DNA of 64,000 bases from Amycolatopsis pittospori (lineage in GTDB: Bacteria; Actinomycetota; Actinomycetes; Mycobacteriales; Pseudonocardiaceae): contig NZ_JACBXD010000013.1 of assembly GCF_013870525.1 (NCBI RefSeq), positions 62,001 through 126,000 on the forward strand, written 5' to 3'. Shown here in pieces: positions 24,538 through 33,954 of this stretch; the stretch's first letter is position 1, and each line of letters begins with the position of its first letter. The notes under the pieces are model-generated. The model was given only the letters and a program-made list of their open reading frames with translations, had not been told where the DNA came from and did not search any database. The position numbers were made by a program, and so were the translations under genes.

Positions 24538-27035
24538 TCGACGGCGAGACGACGCGGTTCGACGACGCGCTGGGAAACCTCGTGCGGGACACCGAACATC
24601 GCCTGCTGTTCCGGTTCGATGGTCCTTTGTGGACTAACGATGTGGTGGGGCCGCTCGCGCTGGCGGCGCGTTCCACCGCGTCGTTCCCCGGTGCGTTCGA
24701 GCTGTCCCGGATGCAGATCGGCGGCAAGACCGACGAGCTGCATCCGGATATGACGCCCTACACCGACGTCACCCGATCGCATTGGCTGACCGACGGTGGC
24801 GTGCTCCTGAACAAGCCGTTGCGCCCGGCGCTGCGGGAGATCTTCGAGCGGCCGTCGCATTCGGACGTCCGGCGGCTGCTGCTGTACGTGGTGCCGACGG
24901 CGGAACGTGAGGCCGAGCCGATCGAGGTCGACGCGGACCGGCCGCCGCTGCTGGGCACCGCGATGAGCAAGGTCGTCGGCACCGTGCTGAGCCAGACCAT
25001 CAGCGCCGAACTGGAGGACCTGACCCGGCACAACGACGCCGTCGTCCGCACCAGGGGGACCCGTGTTTCCCTTGCGGCGATGGGTGTTCGCGGCGGTCCG
25101 GACGCGCTGGTCGACCAGCGGCTGATGAACGACTACCGCGATCGCCGGGTACAGGAGGACGCCACCGCGCTGGTCCGCGAGGCGACCCGCAGGCTCTCAC
25201 TGTCCGATGTGGAGGATCCGGGCAGGCAGTGGGCGTCCGGTACGGCGGCACAGTTACGCGCGGCCGCGGCGCAGGGGCTGCGTGACGGCCTGCCCGGCGC
25301 ACCGCCGAAGGATTCGTGCCGGCTCGAAGACCTGATCGCCTTCCGTACCACCGCTTTGGACGATTCGGTGGCCACCGGTCTGCAGTTGGTCAACGCCGGT
25401 TTCCGCCTCGATCCCACGCCGGAGCAGGCGGTGCAGCTCAATCGCTGCCGTGTCCTGCTGCACGAGGCGCGGCACAAGGCGGCGCGCGGCGTACGGCTCC
25501 CGAACTGGGTCACCGAACAGGATCCGCCGCCCGGCGACGTCACACTGGCAAGCTGGATCGAAGGACTCGCCAAGGAATGGGCGAAGATCGGCCGTTCGGA
25601 CACGTTGAAGGAGGCGTGGCCGCTCGTGGTCGCCGCGCTCCGGCAGGCGACGCCGATCCTCTTGCCGCTGGCGCAGGCGAAACCCGACACCGAAGCCGGG
25701 GACACGGTCAGCACGCTGCTCGCGTGGACCGGCCTCACCTCCGACGAGAAGAGCGCCGGGGATCCGATCGTCACTTCGCGGCTGGTCCGGTTGCACATCG
25801 CGACCCGCGGCCTGCTCGCGCAGCCGCCGTCGGTCGATCAGCGGGTCGACCTCGTCCAGGTGAGCGCGGATTCGCGAACGCTGCTGGACATGAAACGGCG
25901 CCGGTCGTGGGACAAGCTCACCGGGATGCAGGCCGACTACTTCGGCGCGTTCTACAAGGCGTCGTGGCGCGCGAACGACTGGATGTGGGGCCGGATCGAC
26001 GGCGCGGGCTGGCTGGTCCAGTGTCTGCTCGACCCGAAACGCCTGCGGCTGCTGCGCGACGTCGTCGGCCGGGAGGCCTTCCGCACGCAGGTGCGGGACA
26101 CGTTCAAGAAGATCGGATGGCGGCAGCCAGGCACCGAAGACGGGCTGTCGCAGCAGGAAGCGGACGCCCTGCGCGAACAACTGACCGGGGAGCTGGCCTT
26201 CCTCGGCCTCGACGGAGAACTGGCCGATGTGGACTCCGAACCCACGCTCCCGATCAGCATGCCGGTGACCGCGATGGTGCTCGCCAGGGTGCGGCAGTCG
26301 GAAATCGCGCGGGAGGAACTGCCCTGCGTCGGGACGCACGCCGGGCACGACGCGAAAACGGCCAAGGGCAACGGAAAACCGTCGGAACGGTTCCGGGAAA
26401 TGATCGCGAAGGAGCCCGAGGACGACGACCAGACACAGCGCGCGTTCCAGGCTTGTCAGATCTCCGGCGAGCGGTTCGAACACGAACGCGGCTCGATGCT
26501 GCTGACGAAGACGCTCGTCAAGGCGGGCGCCGCCGGGATCAACGCGGCCGTGGGCGCGACGCGGGTGCCGAAATCGGTCCAGCCCGCCGCGACCTTCGCG
26601 CAGGCCGCCGGGCGCAGCGCCTGGTGGATCACCCGCGGCGCGGCCACCCTGCCGTCCCCGTGGAACGTGCTTGCCGCGCTGATCACCGTGCTGGCCGGCT
26701 TCGTCCTCGGTGGACAGGGCGGCCCGGTGCTGCAGTGGGTCGGCGTCCCGGTCGCCGCCGGTGCCATCGTGTTCCTGGTGGTCAGCCTGATGACGTTGCG
26801 CAAGACGTGGCGGATGGTGCTCACGGTGCTCGGCGTGCTGCTGGGGGCCGGATTGCTGTTCGCCGCGTTCCTGCCACCGGTGCGGGACCCGCTCTTCGGC
26901 TGGCTCGGTGGCGTCGTCGCGGGCTGGCGGCGCGGCGAGGCGCCGGTATGGTGGCTCGTCGTCTGCTTGCTGCTCCTGCTGCCCGCCGTCTGGACCCCGC
27001 TCGGTTCCGTATTCCGGCGGCGCCGCCGCCGCTGA
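24534..27035 (+). CDS. patatin-like protein, C-terminal part (DUF3376-type)
   Basis: About 833 residues. It starts with the second half of the patatin domain: ARSTASFPGAFELSRMQIGG and the Asp motif WLTDGGVLLNKPLRPALREI. A long helical region follows that resembles DUF3376 proteins (QADYFGAFYKASWRANDWMWGRIDGAGWLVQ). Four hydrophobic segments near the C-terminus (about the last 130 residues) end in RRRRRR-like basic residues. Intact family members are about 1,000 residues and carry both Ser and Asp, so this part alone lacks the nucleophile. The frame is open upstream to about 24495, where it should join the N-terminal part. Confidence 0.75.
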   Translation: MIDGETTRFDDALGNLVRDTEHRLLFRFDGPLWTNDVVGPLALAARSTASFPGAFELSRMQIGGKTDELHPDMTPYTDVTRSHWLTDGGVLLNKPLRPALREIFERPSHSDVRRLLLYVVPTAEREAEPIEVDADRPPLLGTAMSKVVGTVLSQTISAELEDLTRHNDAVVRTRGTRVSLAAMGVRGGPDALVDQRLMNDYRDRRVQEDATALVREATRRLSLSDVEDPGRQWASGTAAQLRAAAAQGLRDGLPGAPPKDSCRLEDLIAFRTTALDDSVATGLQLVNAGFRLDPTPEQAVQLNRCRVLLHEARHKAARGVRLPNWVTEQDPPPGDVTLASWIEGLAKEWAKIGRSDTLKEAWPLVVAALRQATPILLPLAQAKPDTEAGDTVSTLLAWTGLTSDEKSAGDPIVTSRLVRLHIATRGLLAQPPSVDQRVDLVQVSADSRTLLDMKRRRSWDKLTGMQADYFGAFYKASWRANDWMWGRIDGAGWLVQCLLDPKRLRLLRDVVGREAFRTQVRDTFKKIGWRQPGTEDGLSQQEADALREQLTGELAFLGLDGELADVDSEPTLPISMPVTAMVLARVRQSEIAREELPCVGTHAGHDAKTAKGNGKPSERFREMIAKEPEDDDQTQRAFQACQISGERFEHERGSMLLTKTLVKAGAAGINAAVGATRVPKSVQPAATFAQAAGRSAWWITRGAATLPSPWNVLAALITVLAGFVLGGQGGPVLQWVGVPVAAGAIVFLVVSLMTLRKTWRMVLTVLGVLLGAGLLFAAFLPPVRDPLFGWLGGVVAGWRRGEAPVWWLVVCLLLLLPAVWTPLGSVFRRRRRR

Positions 27036-27070
27036 ACCGCCGAATTGTGGCCTGACCCTGCGACCGAGTG

Positions 27071-27163
27071 GTGACGGTTGGTATCGTCACATGCAGTGAG
27101 ACCGCGACGAAGCGGCCTTACCCACAAGTGCTGCGCTTCAAACGTTACCGTTACCTTTGTCAC
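27071..27163. promoter_or_regulatory. ectABCD upstream region with GTnAC repeats
   Basis: GTGACG and CGTCAC form an inverted repeat (27071-27090). Further on come GTTAC, GTTAC and GTCAC (27144, 27150 and 27159) within 20 bp. They lie in the 215 bp gap before ectA. GTnAC direct repeats are the building block of MtrA-type sites, and MtrA-MtrB governs osmotic responses in related actinobacteria, but the spacing here does not match the usual 11 bp period. The assignment is tentative. Confidence 0.3.
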
Positions 27164-27250
27164 GTGTGTTTCAGGGTTGTTGCAGGTAGCCGCGTTGCCG
27201 CCGCCGCGCTGATCTGACCGCGCCCGAATCCTCCGGTACGTTTCTTGAAC

Positions 27251-27742
27251 ATGTCCGGAAAGCACTTGATCGAATACCCGACCAAGGCAGACGGTGCCGA
27301 GCTCTGGCGAATCGCCCGCGATTCGAAGAAGCTTGATCTCAACTCGGCCTACGCCTATATGCTGTGGTGCCGCGATTTCGCGGACACCTCCGTTGTCGCC
27401 AAAGTCGATGGCACCCCGGTCGGTTTCGTGATCGGGTATCGGAAGCAGGACACCGGCTTCGTCTGGCAGGTCGCGGTCGACGCGTCCCAGCGAGGAAAAG
27501 GGCTGGCCGGGGCACTGCTCGACGAGCTGTTCAGCCGTCTGACCGCCCAGGGTGTGCGGTACCTCGAAACCACGATCACGCCGGACAACGAGGCTTCGAT
27601 CCGGTTGTTCGCCTCGTTCGCCAAGCGCTGGAACGCCGACTTGGAACGCCTGGATCTGTTCTCCGCGACGGATTTTCCGGCCGAGGACGGAACGCATGAG
27701 CAAGAGGACCTGTATCGAATCGGTCCGCTCAGCAGTCAGTAG
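27251..27742 (+). CDS. ectA: L-2,4-diaminobutyric acid acetyltransferase
   Basis: A 163-residue GNAT acetyltransferase making N-gamma-acetyl-diaminobutyrate from diaminobutyrate and acetyl-CoA. Visible features are the EctA-type N-terminus [35 protein letters not shown], the acetyl-CoA loop [15 protein letters not shown] and [14 protein letters not shown]. First gene of ectABCD. The ATG at 27251 is preferred over a TTG two codons upstream; no strong ribosome site is visible, so a short leader or leaderless start is possible. Confidence 0.95.
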   Translation: MSGKHLIEYPTKADGAELWRIARDSKKLDLNSAYAYMLWCRDFADTSVVAKVDGTPVGFVIGYRKQDTGFVWQVAVDASQRGKGLAGALLDELFSRLTAQGVRYLETTITPDNEASIRLFASFAKRWNADLERLDLFSATDFPAEDGTHEQEDLYRIGPLSSQ

Positions 27743-27780
27743 AACGTAAAGCCGGGGATCTCAGGGAGAAAGAAAACATC

Positions 27781-29031
27781 ATGAACATTTTCGAGGAACT
27801 CGAATCCGAAGTACGCAGTTACAGTCGCGGCTGGCCCGTGGTGTTCGACCGGGCCCAGGGAAGCTACCTGTACGACGAAGACGGCAAGGCTTATCTGGAC
27901 TTCTTCGCTGGGGCGGGCGCCCTCAACTACGGGCACAACAACCCGGCGTTGAAGCGGGCCCTGATCGACTACATCGCCCGTGACGGCGTCACGCACGCGC
28001 TCGACATGTTCACCGTGGCGAAGCGGGACTTCCTGGAGACCTTCAAGGAGAAGATCCTCGCGCCGCGCGATCTCGACTACAAGGTCGTCTTCCCCGGCCC
28101 CGGTGGTGCGAACGCGGTCGAGGCCGCGCTGAAGCTCGCGCGCAAGGTGACCGGCAAGGAGTCGGTCATCAACTTCACCAACGCCTTCCACGGGATGACC
28201 CTGGGAGCCCTCTCGGTGACCGGTAACTCGATGAAGCGCGGCGGCGCGGGTGTCCCGCTGGTGCACGCCACCCCGATGCCGTACGACAACTACTTCGACG
28301 GCTCCATCCCCGACTTCCTCTACTTCGAGAAGCTGCTCGAAGACTCCGGCAGTGGCCTCAACGAACCCGCTGCCGTGATCGTCGAGGGCGTGCAGGGCGA
28401 GGGCGGTATCAACGCCGCGCGTATCGGCTGGCTCAAGGCGCTCGACGAACTGTGCAAGAAGCACGGCATCCTGCTGATCCTCGACGACGTCCAGATGGGC
28501 TGCGGCCGTACCGGCCCGTTCTTCAGCTTCGAGGACGCGGGCATCAAGCCCGACATCGTCTGCCTGTCGAAGTCCATCGGCGGCTACGGCATCCCGATGG
28601 CGCTCACACTGATCCGCCCGGACCTCGACGTCTGGGAGCCGGGTGAGCACAACGGCACCTTCCGCGGCATCAGCCCGGCGTTCGTCACCGCGACCGAGGC
28701 GCTGCGCGTCTACTGGAGCGACGACGAACTCGAGAAGTCGACCAAGGCCAAGGGCGAGCGCATCGAAGCCGCGTTCAAGGGCATCGTCGAGGCGTACCCG
28801 GAGGCCAACCTGTTCTCGAAGGGCCGGGGCCTGGCCCGCGGCCTCGAGTTCGCGAACGGCGACCTCGCGGGCAAGGTCTGCGCGGCCGCGTTTGAACGGG
28901 GCCTTCTGATGGAAACCTCCGGACCGGACGGCGAAGTCATGAAGCTGCTGCCGCCGCTGACCCTGACCGACGACGAACTCACGAAGGGCCTGTCGATCAT
29001 CGACGAGTCCATCGCCACCGTCCTGAACTGA
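27781..29031 (+). CDS. ectB: diaminobutyrate-2-oxoglutarate transaminase
   Basis: A 416-residue class III PLP aminotransferase converting aspartate semialdehyde plus glutamate to diaminobutyrate. Motifs are [59 protein letters not shown] and the PLP lysine in [10 protein letters not shown]. Length is normal. It lies 38 bp after ectA, and AGGGAGAAAG precedes the ATG. Confidence 0.96.
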   Translation: MNIFEELESEVRSYSRGWPVVFDRAQGSYLYDEDGKAYLDFFAGAGALNYGHNNPALKRALIDYIARDGVTHALDMFTVAKRDFLETFKEKILAPRDLDYKVVFPGPGGANAVEAALKLARKVTGKESVINFTNAFHGMTLGALSVTGNSMKRGGAGVPLVHATPMPYDNYFDGSIPDFLYFEKLLEDSGSGLNEPAAVIVEGVQGEGGINAARIGWLKALDELCKKHGILLILDDVQMGCGRTGPFFSFEDAGIKPDIVCLSKSIGGYGIPMALTLIRPDLDVWEPGEHNGTFRGISPAFVTATEALRVYWSDDELEKSTKAKGERIEAAFKGIVEAYPEANLFSKGRGLARGLEFANGDLAGKVCAAAFERGLLMETSGPDGEVMKLLPPLTLTDDELTKGLSIIDESIATVLN

Positions 29032-29066
29032 CCGTCCACACCGGAAAGAGAAAAAGGAGTTCTCCG

Positions 29067-29456
29067 TTGCTTGTCAGAACACTCGACGAGGTCACCGACA
29101 CCGACGCCGACATCAAGACCCCGAACTGGCGAAGCAAGCGCATCGTGCTGGCCAAGGAGGGCGTCGGTTTCTCGGTGCACGAGACCACGCTCTACGCCGG
29201 GACTGTCAACGACTTCTGGTACGCGAACCACATCGAGGCGGTCTTCATCACGTCCGGTGAAGGAGAGCTCGAGAACACCGCGACCGGCGAGGTCTTCCAG
29301 CTGAAGCCGGGAACGTTGTACCTGCTCAACGAGCACGACAAGCACCAGGTCCGGCCCAAGACCGAGATCAAGTGCGTCTGCGTGTTCAACCCGCCCATCA
29401 CCGGACGCGAGGTCCACGACGAAAACGGCGTGTACCCGCTGGTGACCGAATCCTGA
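29067..29456 (+). CDS. ectC: L-ectoine synthase
   Basis: A 129-residue cupin that cyclises N-gamma-acetyl-diaminobutyrate to ectoine. The sequence shows the typical EctC N-terminus [28 protein letters not shown], the metal-site region [20 protein letters not shown] and the second cupin motif [17 protein letters not shown]. The TTG start follows AAAAAGGAG by about 6 nt. It is 35 bp downstream of ectB. Confidence 0.96.
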   Translation: MLVRTLDEVTDTDADIKTPNWRSKRIVLAKEGVGFSVHETTLYAGTVNDFWYANHIEAVFITSGEGELENTATGEVFQLKPGTLYLLNEHDKHQVRPKTEIKCVCVFNPPITGREVHDENGVYPLVTES

Positions 29457-29480
29457 GAATCGCTCGAGGAGGCGACTGCA

Positions 29481-30380
29481 TTGACGCTGACCGACACCCG
29501 AGTCGACGACAGTTACCCGACCCGCATCACGGGTAAGCCCGAACACCTGCCCAGGACGCACCCCACCGTCTGGGGCACGGAGGCCGACGGTCCCATCGAC
29601 GCGGCCACCCTCGCCAACCACGAAGCCCGTGGTTACACCGTCGTCGACCAGTTGCTGTCGCCCGGCGAGGTTCAGACCTACTGGCAGGAACTCGTCCGCA
29701 TGTCGTCGGGGGGCCACCGCGACGACGAGCGGGTCATCACCGAGGCCAAGACCGGTGAGGTCCGTTCCATCTTCGACGTCCACGAGACCAGCGAGCTGAT
29801 CGCGGAACTCGTCCGGGACCCCCGCGTGCTCGATCGCGCCCGGCAGATCCTCGGCTCCGACGTCTACATCCACCAGAGCCGGGTGAACTACATGCCCGGC
29901 TTCAAGGGCACCGGGTTCTACTGGCACTCGGACTTCGAGACCTGGCACGCCGAGGACGGCATGCCGGCGCCTCGCGCGGTCAGCTGCTCGATCGCGCTCA
30001 CCGACAACTACCCGTTCAACGGCGGGCTGATGGTGATGCCGGGCTCGCAGCGGACCTTCGTCCAATGCGCTGGGGAAACCCCGGAAGCGAACTACAAGAG
30101 CTCGCTGAAAGAGCAGCGGGTCGGTGTGCCGAGTGAGGATGACATCACCAAACTCGCGGCCGAATACGGAATCGACCAATTCACCGGCCAGGCCGGTTCC
30201 GCGCTCTGGTTCGATTCGAATGTGATGCACGGTTCGTCGAACAACATCACGCCGTACCCGCGGTCGAACATCTTCGTCGTGTTCAACAGTGTCGAGAACG
30301 CGTTGCAGAAGCCCTTCGCCGCGATCGAGCCCCGCCCGACGTTCATCGCCGGCCGGGACCCGAGTCCTCTGTCGCGCTGA
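29481..30380 (+). CDS. ectD: ectoine 5-hydroxylase
   Basis: A 299-residue Fe(II)/2-oxoglutarate dioxygenase converting ectoine to 5-hydroxyectoine. The iron triad is visible as HSD in GFYWHSDFETWHAEDG and His in NVMHGSSNNITPYPRSN, where the downstream Arg binds 2-oxoglutarate. The FYWHSDFETWHxEDGMP block is diagnostic of EctD. The TTG start lies 24 bp after ectC with CGAGGAGG upstream. The operon ends at a strong hairpin directly after the stop. Confidence 0.95.
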   Translation: MTLTDTRVDDSYPTRITGKPEHLPRTHPTVWGTEADGPIDAATLANHEARGYTVVDQLLSPGEVQTYWQELVRMSSGGHRDDERVITEAKTGEVRSIFDVHETSELIAELVRDPRVLDRARQILGSDVYIHQSRVNYMPGFKGTGFYWHSDFETWHAEDGMPAPRAVSCSIALTDNYPFNGGLMVMPGSQRTFVQCAGETPEANYKSSLKEQRVGVPSEDDITKLAAEYGIDQFTGQAGSALWFDSNVMHGSSNNITPYPRSNIFVVFNSVENALQKPFAAIEPRPTFIAGRDPSPLSR

Positions 30381-30456
30381 CGCGAACGCGACGGCAGGGC
30401 GCCACGTCCCGCGGAAACGTTCATTCCGCGTCCAGGCGCCCTGCCGCGCGTTCGCG
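30381..30456 (+). terminator. branched hairpin terminator of ectABCD
   Basis: CGCGAACGCGACGGCAGGGC (30381 on) pairs with GCCCTGCCGCGCGTTCGCG (to 30456), with an inner hairpin CGCGGAA..TTCCGCG. It begins 1 bp after the ectD stop. The stem exceeds 20 bp but has no T-tract, as often seen in high-GC actinomycetes. Confidence 0.7.
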
Positions 30457-30599
30457 GGGCCTTCGGCCGAAAAGCGGCGCGGCGGGTGAAGTCTCCCGTC
30501 GCGCTGACGCGCTACCGGCAGGCGAATCCGCTGGTAGTGAAGGAGCGTGACGGGGCGCCTGTAGTCGACAATGTGCGCCCTGTTACGTTGTCGCCACGT

Positions 30600-30790
30600 G
30601 AACGGGCCAGTGGGCTCGCTTACGTAGGTGTTGTCGACGACCGAACGGGTTCTTCGCTCGGGGTGAGCCCCCCGCCCGGACGTGGACGCCGATGTCCGGT
30701 GTGGGTCGCGCCCCCAGGCGGCCCAAATCGGACATCCCCCGGCTCCGTGCCATCAGATCGGGACTGATGGCGCGGAGCCTTTTTATTTGC
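30600..30790 (+). ncRNA. candidate structured RNA with C-rich loops and its own terminator (6C-like?)
   Basis: The 497 bp between ectD and the SARP gene contain no convincing ORF. Near the 3' side is a two-tier hairpin: GATGTCCG/CGGACATC (30691-30698, 30729-30736) enclosing TGGGTCGC/GCGGCCCA (30702-30709, 30718-30725) with a GCCCCCAG loop. It is preceded by a C6 run beside a CGGGG/CCCCG stem (30659-30674). A textbook terminator follows (30741-30788). C-rich loops plus a terminator recall the actinobacterial 6C RNA. It could instead be an attenuator for the SARP gene. The 5' boundary is a guess. Confidence 0.45.
30741..30788 (+). terminator. intrinsic terminator
   Basis: GGCTCCG-TG-CCATCAG pairs with CTGATGG-CG-CGGAGCC around a 7 nt loop and is followed by TTTTTATTT. 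It is the clearest U-tract terminator in the window. It sits 90 bp before the SARP start and about 280 bp after the ectD terminator, so it must end a separate transcript or act as an attenuator. Confidence 0.9.
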
Positions 30791-30877
30791 CCGAATGACC
30801 GTTTTCTGGTTGGCGGCGTCCTCGCGCGGTAAGTTGGCCACTCCGGTAAGGGGAGAGATCGGGGGGAGGGGGCGATC

Positions 30878-33673
30878 ATGGCCGAAAGCGATTCCCCTGC
30901 TCTTTTCCAGCTCCTCGGCCCGGTGCGGCTGCTCGACGGCGATCGGCCCGTTCCCGTCGGCGGCCCCGGTGTCCGCGGTCTTCTCGCGCTGCTCGCCCTG
31001 AAGGTCAACAAGGTCGTCGCGCTCGACGAGATCATCGACGCGCTGTGGGGCCACGACCCGCCGGCCACCGCCCGCACGATCGTCCACGGCAACGTCTCCC
31101 ACCTGCGGCGCGTGCTCCGCGACATCCAAGGTGACGACCCGCGCGGGGCCCAGATCCTCACCGCGCCGCCCGGCTACCAGCTCACCGTCGACCCCGCCCG
31201 GATCGACGTCCACCGCGCCCGGTCCCTGCTGGAGCAGGCTTCCGCGGAGGAACCGGGGAGAGCGTCCGGGCTGCTCGCCGACGCCCTCTCGCTTTGGCAG
31301 GGTCCCGCGCTCGCCGGCGTGCCGGGCTCGGTCCGCGCGCCCGAACTGGAGGATCTGCGGCTCGCCGTCCACGGCGCCCGGGTCGACGCGGACCTCGAAC
31401 TCGGCAGGCACGCGGAGCTGATCGTCGAACTCAGCCCGATGGTCCGGGCGAACCCGCTTTCCGAACGCACCGCCGGTCAGCTGATGCGCGCGCTGTACCA
31501 CTCCGGGCGCCGCGGCGACGCGCTGGAGTTGTACCGCACGGTGTCCCGGGCGACCCTGCGCACACTCGGCGTCGAACCCGGCGCGGATCTGCGGTGGCTG
31601 CACGAACGCGTGCTCAACGACGACCTGCCGGCCAAGATCGTCACCGAACCGAGGGCCGAACCGGCCGCGGCGCCGGTGCAGCAGTTGCCGCCCGCCGTGC
31701 CGAATCTCGCCGGCCGCGAAGCCGATCTCGCCTGGCTCGACGACCTTTCCGCACACGCCGAAGCGGGCGAAACCGCGGTCGGTGTCGTCACCGGGACCGC
31801 CGGGATCGGCAAGAGCAGCCTGGTCGTGTGGTGGGCGCATCGCGCGGGCCGCCGGTTCCCCGACGGCATCCTTTTCGCCTCGCTGCGCGGTTTCGACCCG
31901 CAGCACCCGCCGCTGGAGCCCGCCGAACTGCTCACCCAGTTCCTGCTCGGCCTCGGCGTGCCCGCCGACGGCATCCCCGAACAGGTCCACGAACGGATCG
32001 CGCTCTACCGCTCGATGATCGCCGGGCGGCGGATGCTGGTGATCCTCGACAACGCGCGTTCGGCCGAGCAGGTGCGGCCGCTGCTGCCGCCGGGTTCGCG
32101 GTCGATGACCTTGGTGACCAGCCGCTCCCGGCTCGACGGCCTCGCCGTGTCCAACGCCGCGAAACTGCGTGTGCTCGGCACACTCGCGCCCGGCGACGCC
32201 GTCCGGCTGATCGAGGAACTGGCCGGGCCCGCCGGTTTCGATCTCAACCACGCGCTCGCCCGGCTCTGCGGCTACCTTCCGCTCGCGCTGCGGATCGCGG
32301 GCGCCCGGCTCGCCGCCAGCGCCCAGTGGTCCGCTCAGGACCTGGTCGACGAACTCGGCAACGAACGCACCCGGCTCGCCGCGCTCGACGTCGAAGGGCC
32401 GGACGACGGCGTGCGCGCGGCCTTCGACGTCTCGTTCCGCGGGCTGCCGCCCGACGTCGCGAACACCTTCCTGCGGCTCGGCGTCGTCCAATGCGTTTCG
32501 GCCGGTTCCTATCTGACGGCCGCGATCGGCGGGATCACCGTGGCCGAGGCGCGACGGCATCTACGGGTGCTCGCCGCGCACAACCTGCTCGCCGAGACCG
32601 GCCGCGACGCCTTCGTCCCGCACGACCTCGTCCGGCTGTTCCTGCGTGAGCTGGCCGAGAAGGAACTCGACGAGTCCGACCGGGAGGACGTCCTTTCGCG
32701 ATCGGTGCGCTTCTACCAGGCCGTCGCCGACCGGGCGCGGCGGAAGATGCTGCGGATCGTCGATCCGCTCGACTTCACCGGCCTGCTCACCGACGCGCAG
32801 GCGCCGTCGATCAACTCCTTTTCCGAGGCGCAGGACTGGTTCGCCGCGGAATGGGAGAACCTCGTGGAGGTCCTCGAAGCCGCCCGCGCGGCCGGCCGCG
32901 ACGACGACGTCTGGCGGCTGGCCAGGGTCGCGCACACCTATCGCGCGGTGTACCCGCTCCTGGACGAATGGACGCGGCTGGTCGAGCTCGGCCTCGAAGC
33001 CGCCGAGCGGTCCGGGAACGTCCTCGGCCGCTGCTGGATGCTGATCTCTCGGTGCGCCATCGCGCTGACCTTCGAACTCCCGCAGGGCTGCCTCGCCGAC
33101 GCCGAACGCGCGCTGGAACTGGCGAGCGCGATCGGCGACGACCGGTTGATGGTCTCGGCGAACATCCACCTCGGCAGTGCCCTGACCATCCTGGCGCGCT
33201 ACGACGAGGCCATCGAAACGCTGCGGCGGGCGATCGACGAGACCGACCGGACCGGCGACCTGGAACTGCGCGGGCAGGCGCTCAACAACTGCGCGGAGGC
33301 CGAGAAGCGCGCCGGACGGTTCATCGAGGCGGTCGGGCATCAGGTCACGTCGCTGGAGATCGACCGGACCCTCGGCGACGACAGCTACGTCGTCGTCTCG
33401 CTGAACAACCTGGCCGAACTGAGCATGAAGATCGGTGAGCTGGCCGCCGCCGAGCGCTACATCTGGGAGGCCATCGATCTGACCATCAGCAGGCGGTTCA
33501 CGCACCAGGAGGGCGTGCTGCGGCTGACGCTGGGCCGGGTGCTGCGGACCGGGTCGGATGTGGACGGTGCCCGCGAGCAGTTCGCGCTGGCGCTGAAGAT
33601 CCTGGAGGACGCCAATCCCAAGCTCGCCGGCCTGGTCCGTGCGGAAATCACGGACCTCGGCGAGAGCCCGTGA
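30878..33673 (+). CDS. AfsR/SARP family transcriptional regulator
   Basis: A 931-residue multidomain regulator: an OmpR-type winged helix (about residues 8-95, LLGPVRLLDGDRPVPVGGPGVRGLLALLALK), a bacterial activator domain (about 100-245), a NB-ARC-like ATPase (Walker A GTAGIGKSSLVVWW near 305; RRMLVILDNARSAEQVRPLLP), then C-terminal TPR-like repeats (about 690-925, GDLELRGQALNNCAEAEKRAGRFIEAV). This is the AfsR layout, which integrates signals to activate secondary metabolism. No biosynthetic cluster is adjacent, so targets are unknown. A strong GGGGAGGGGG site lies upstream of the ATG. Confidence 0.93.
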   Translation: MAESDSPALFQLLGPVRLLDGDRPVPVGGPGVRGLLALLALKVNKVVALDEIIDALWGHDPPATARTIVHGNVSHLRRVLRDIQGDDPRGAQILTAPPGYQLTVDPARIDVHRARSLLEQASAEEPGRASGLLADALSLWQGPALAGVPGSVRAPELEDLRLAVHGARVDADLELGRHAELIVELSPMVRANPLSERTAGQLMRALYHSGRRGDALELYRTVSRATLRTLGVEPGADLRWLHERVLNDDLPAKIVTEPRAEPAAAPVQQLPPAVPNLAGREADLAWLDDLSAHAEAGETAVGVVTGTAGIGKSSLVVWWAHRAGRRFPDGILFASLRGFDPQHPPLEPAELLTQFLLGLGVPADGIPEQVHERIALYRSMIAGRRMLVILDNARSAEQVRPLLPPGSRSMTLVTSRSRLDGLAVSNAAKLRVLGTLAPGDAVRLIEELAGPAGFDLNHALARLCGYLPLALRIAGARLAASAQWSAQDLVDELGNERTRLAALDVEGPDDGVRAAFDVSFRGLPPDVANTFLRLGVVQCVSAGSYLTAAIGGITVAEARRHLRVLAAHNLLAETGRDAFVPHDLVRLFLRELAEKELDESDREDVLSRSVRFYQAVADRARRKMLRIVDPLDFTGLLTDAQAPSINSFSEAQDWFAAEWENLVEVLEAARAAGRDDDVWRLARVAHTYRAVYPLLDEWTRLVELGLEAAERSGNVLGRCWMLISRCAIALTFELPQGCLADAERALELASAIGDDRLMVSANIHLGSALTILARYDEAIETLRRAIDETDRTGDLELRGQALNNCAEAEKRAGRFIEAVGHQVTSLEIDRTLGDDSYVVVSLNNLAELSMKIGELAAAERYIWEAIDLTISRRFTHQEGVLRLTLGRVLRTGSDVDGAREQFALALKILEDANPKLAGLVRAEITDLGESP

Positions 33674-33886
33674 GTGATCCTTAGCGGATTCTTAGTGGCG
33701 TTGCCCTTCGCGCGCGTAGGGTCCGTTTCAGCGTCGGTCGAGCCCTAGGGGAGGGGCATGCGGTAGGAACCGGCGCTCGGGCGGACCCCGGTGGTGGTCC
33801 GTCTGAAGAGCCGCCAGGAGCGGCTCGTGGCGGTCCGGCCGGTGGAGGATGGGGGCGATACCGGCCGGCCGCCAGGCGGCGCCTTC

Positions 33887-33948
33887 GCGTTTCGTCCTCT
33901 GAATGCGGTAGTTGCGCGTGCAAGTACCGCATTCAGAGGACGAAACGC
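33887..33948. repeat. Palindromic repeat family A, copy 4
   Basis: GCGTTTCGTCCTCTGAATGC faces GCATTCAGAGGACGAAACGC. Relative to copy 1 the A-T pair of TTTAG/CTAAA is replaced by C-G (TTTCG/CGAAA) on both arms, a compensated change. It ends 6 bp from the stop of the gene at 33955 on the minus strand. The rest of the 281 bp gap after the SARP gene shows no further feature. Confidence 0.92.
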
Positions 33949-33954
33949 GCTGAG

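Noticed and set aside
25316..27055. 579-codon plus-strand frame overlapping the patatin-like gene
   Set aside because: Arg/Ala/Gly-rich shadow without domains; the patatin frame has normal composition and membrane helices.
30600..30760. c-di-AMP (ydaO) riboswitch before the SARP gene
   Set aside because: GGGGTGA is present, but the other conserved ydaO boxes and their order are not, so the resemblance is probably accidental.
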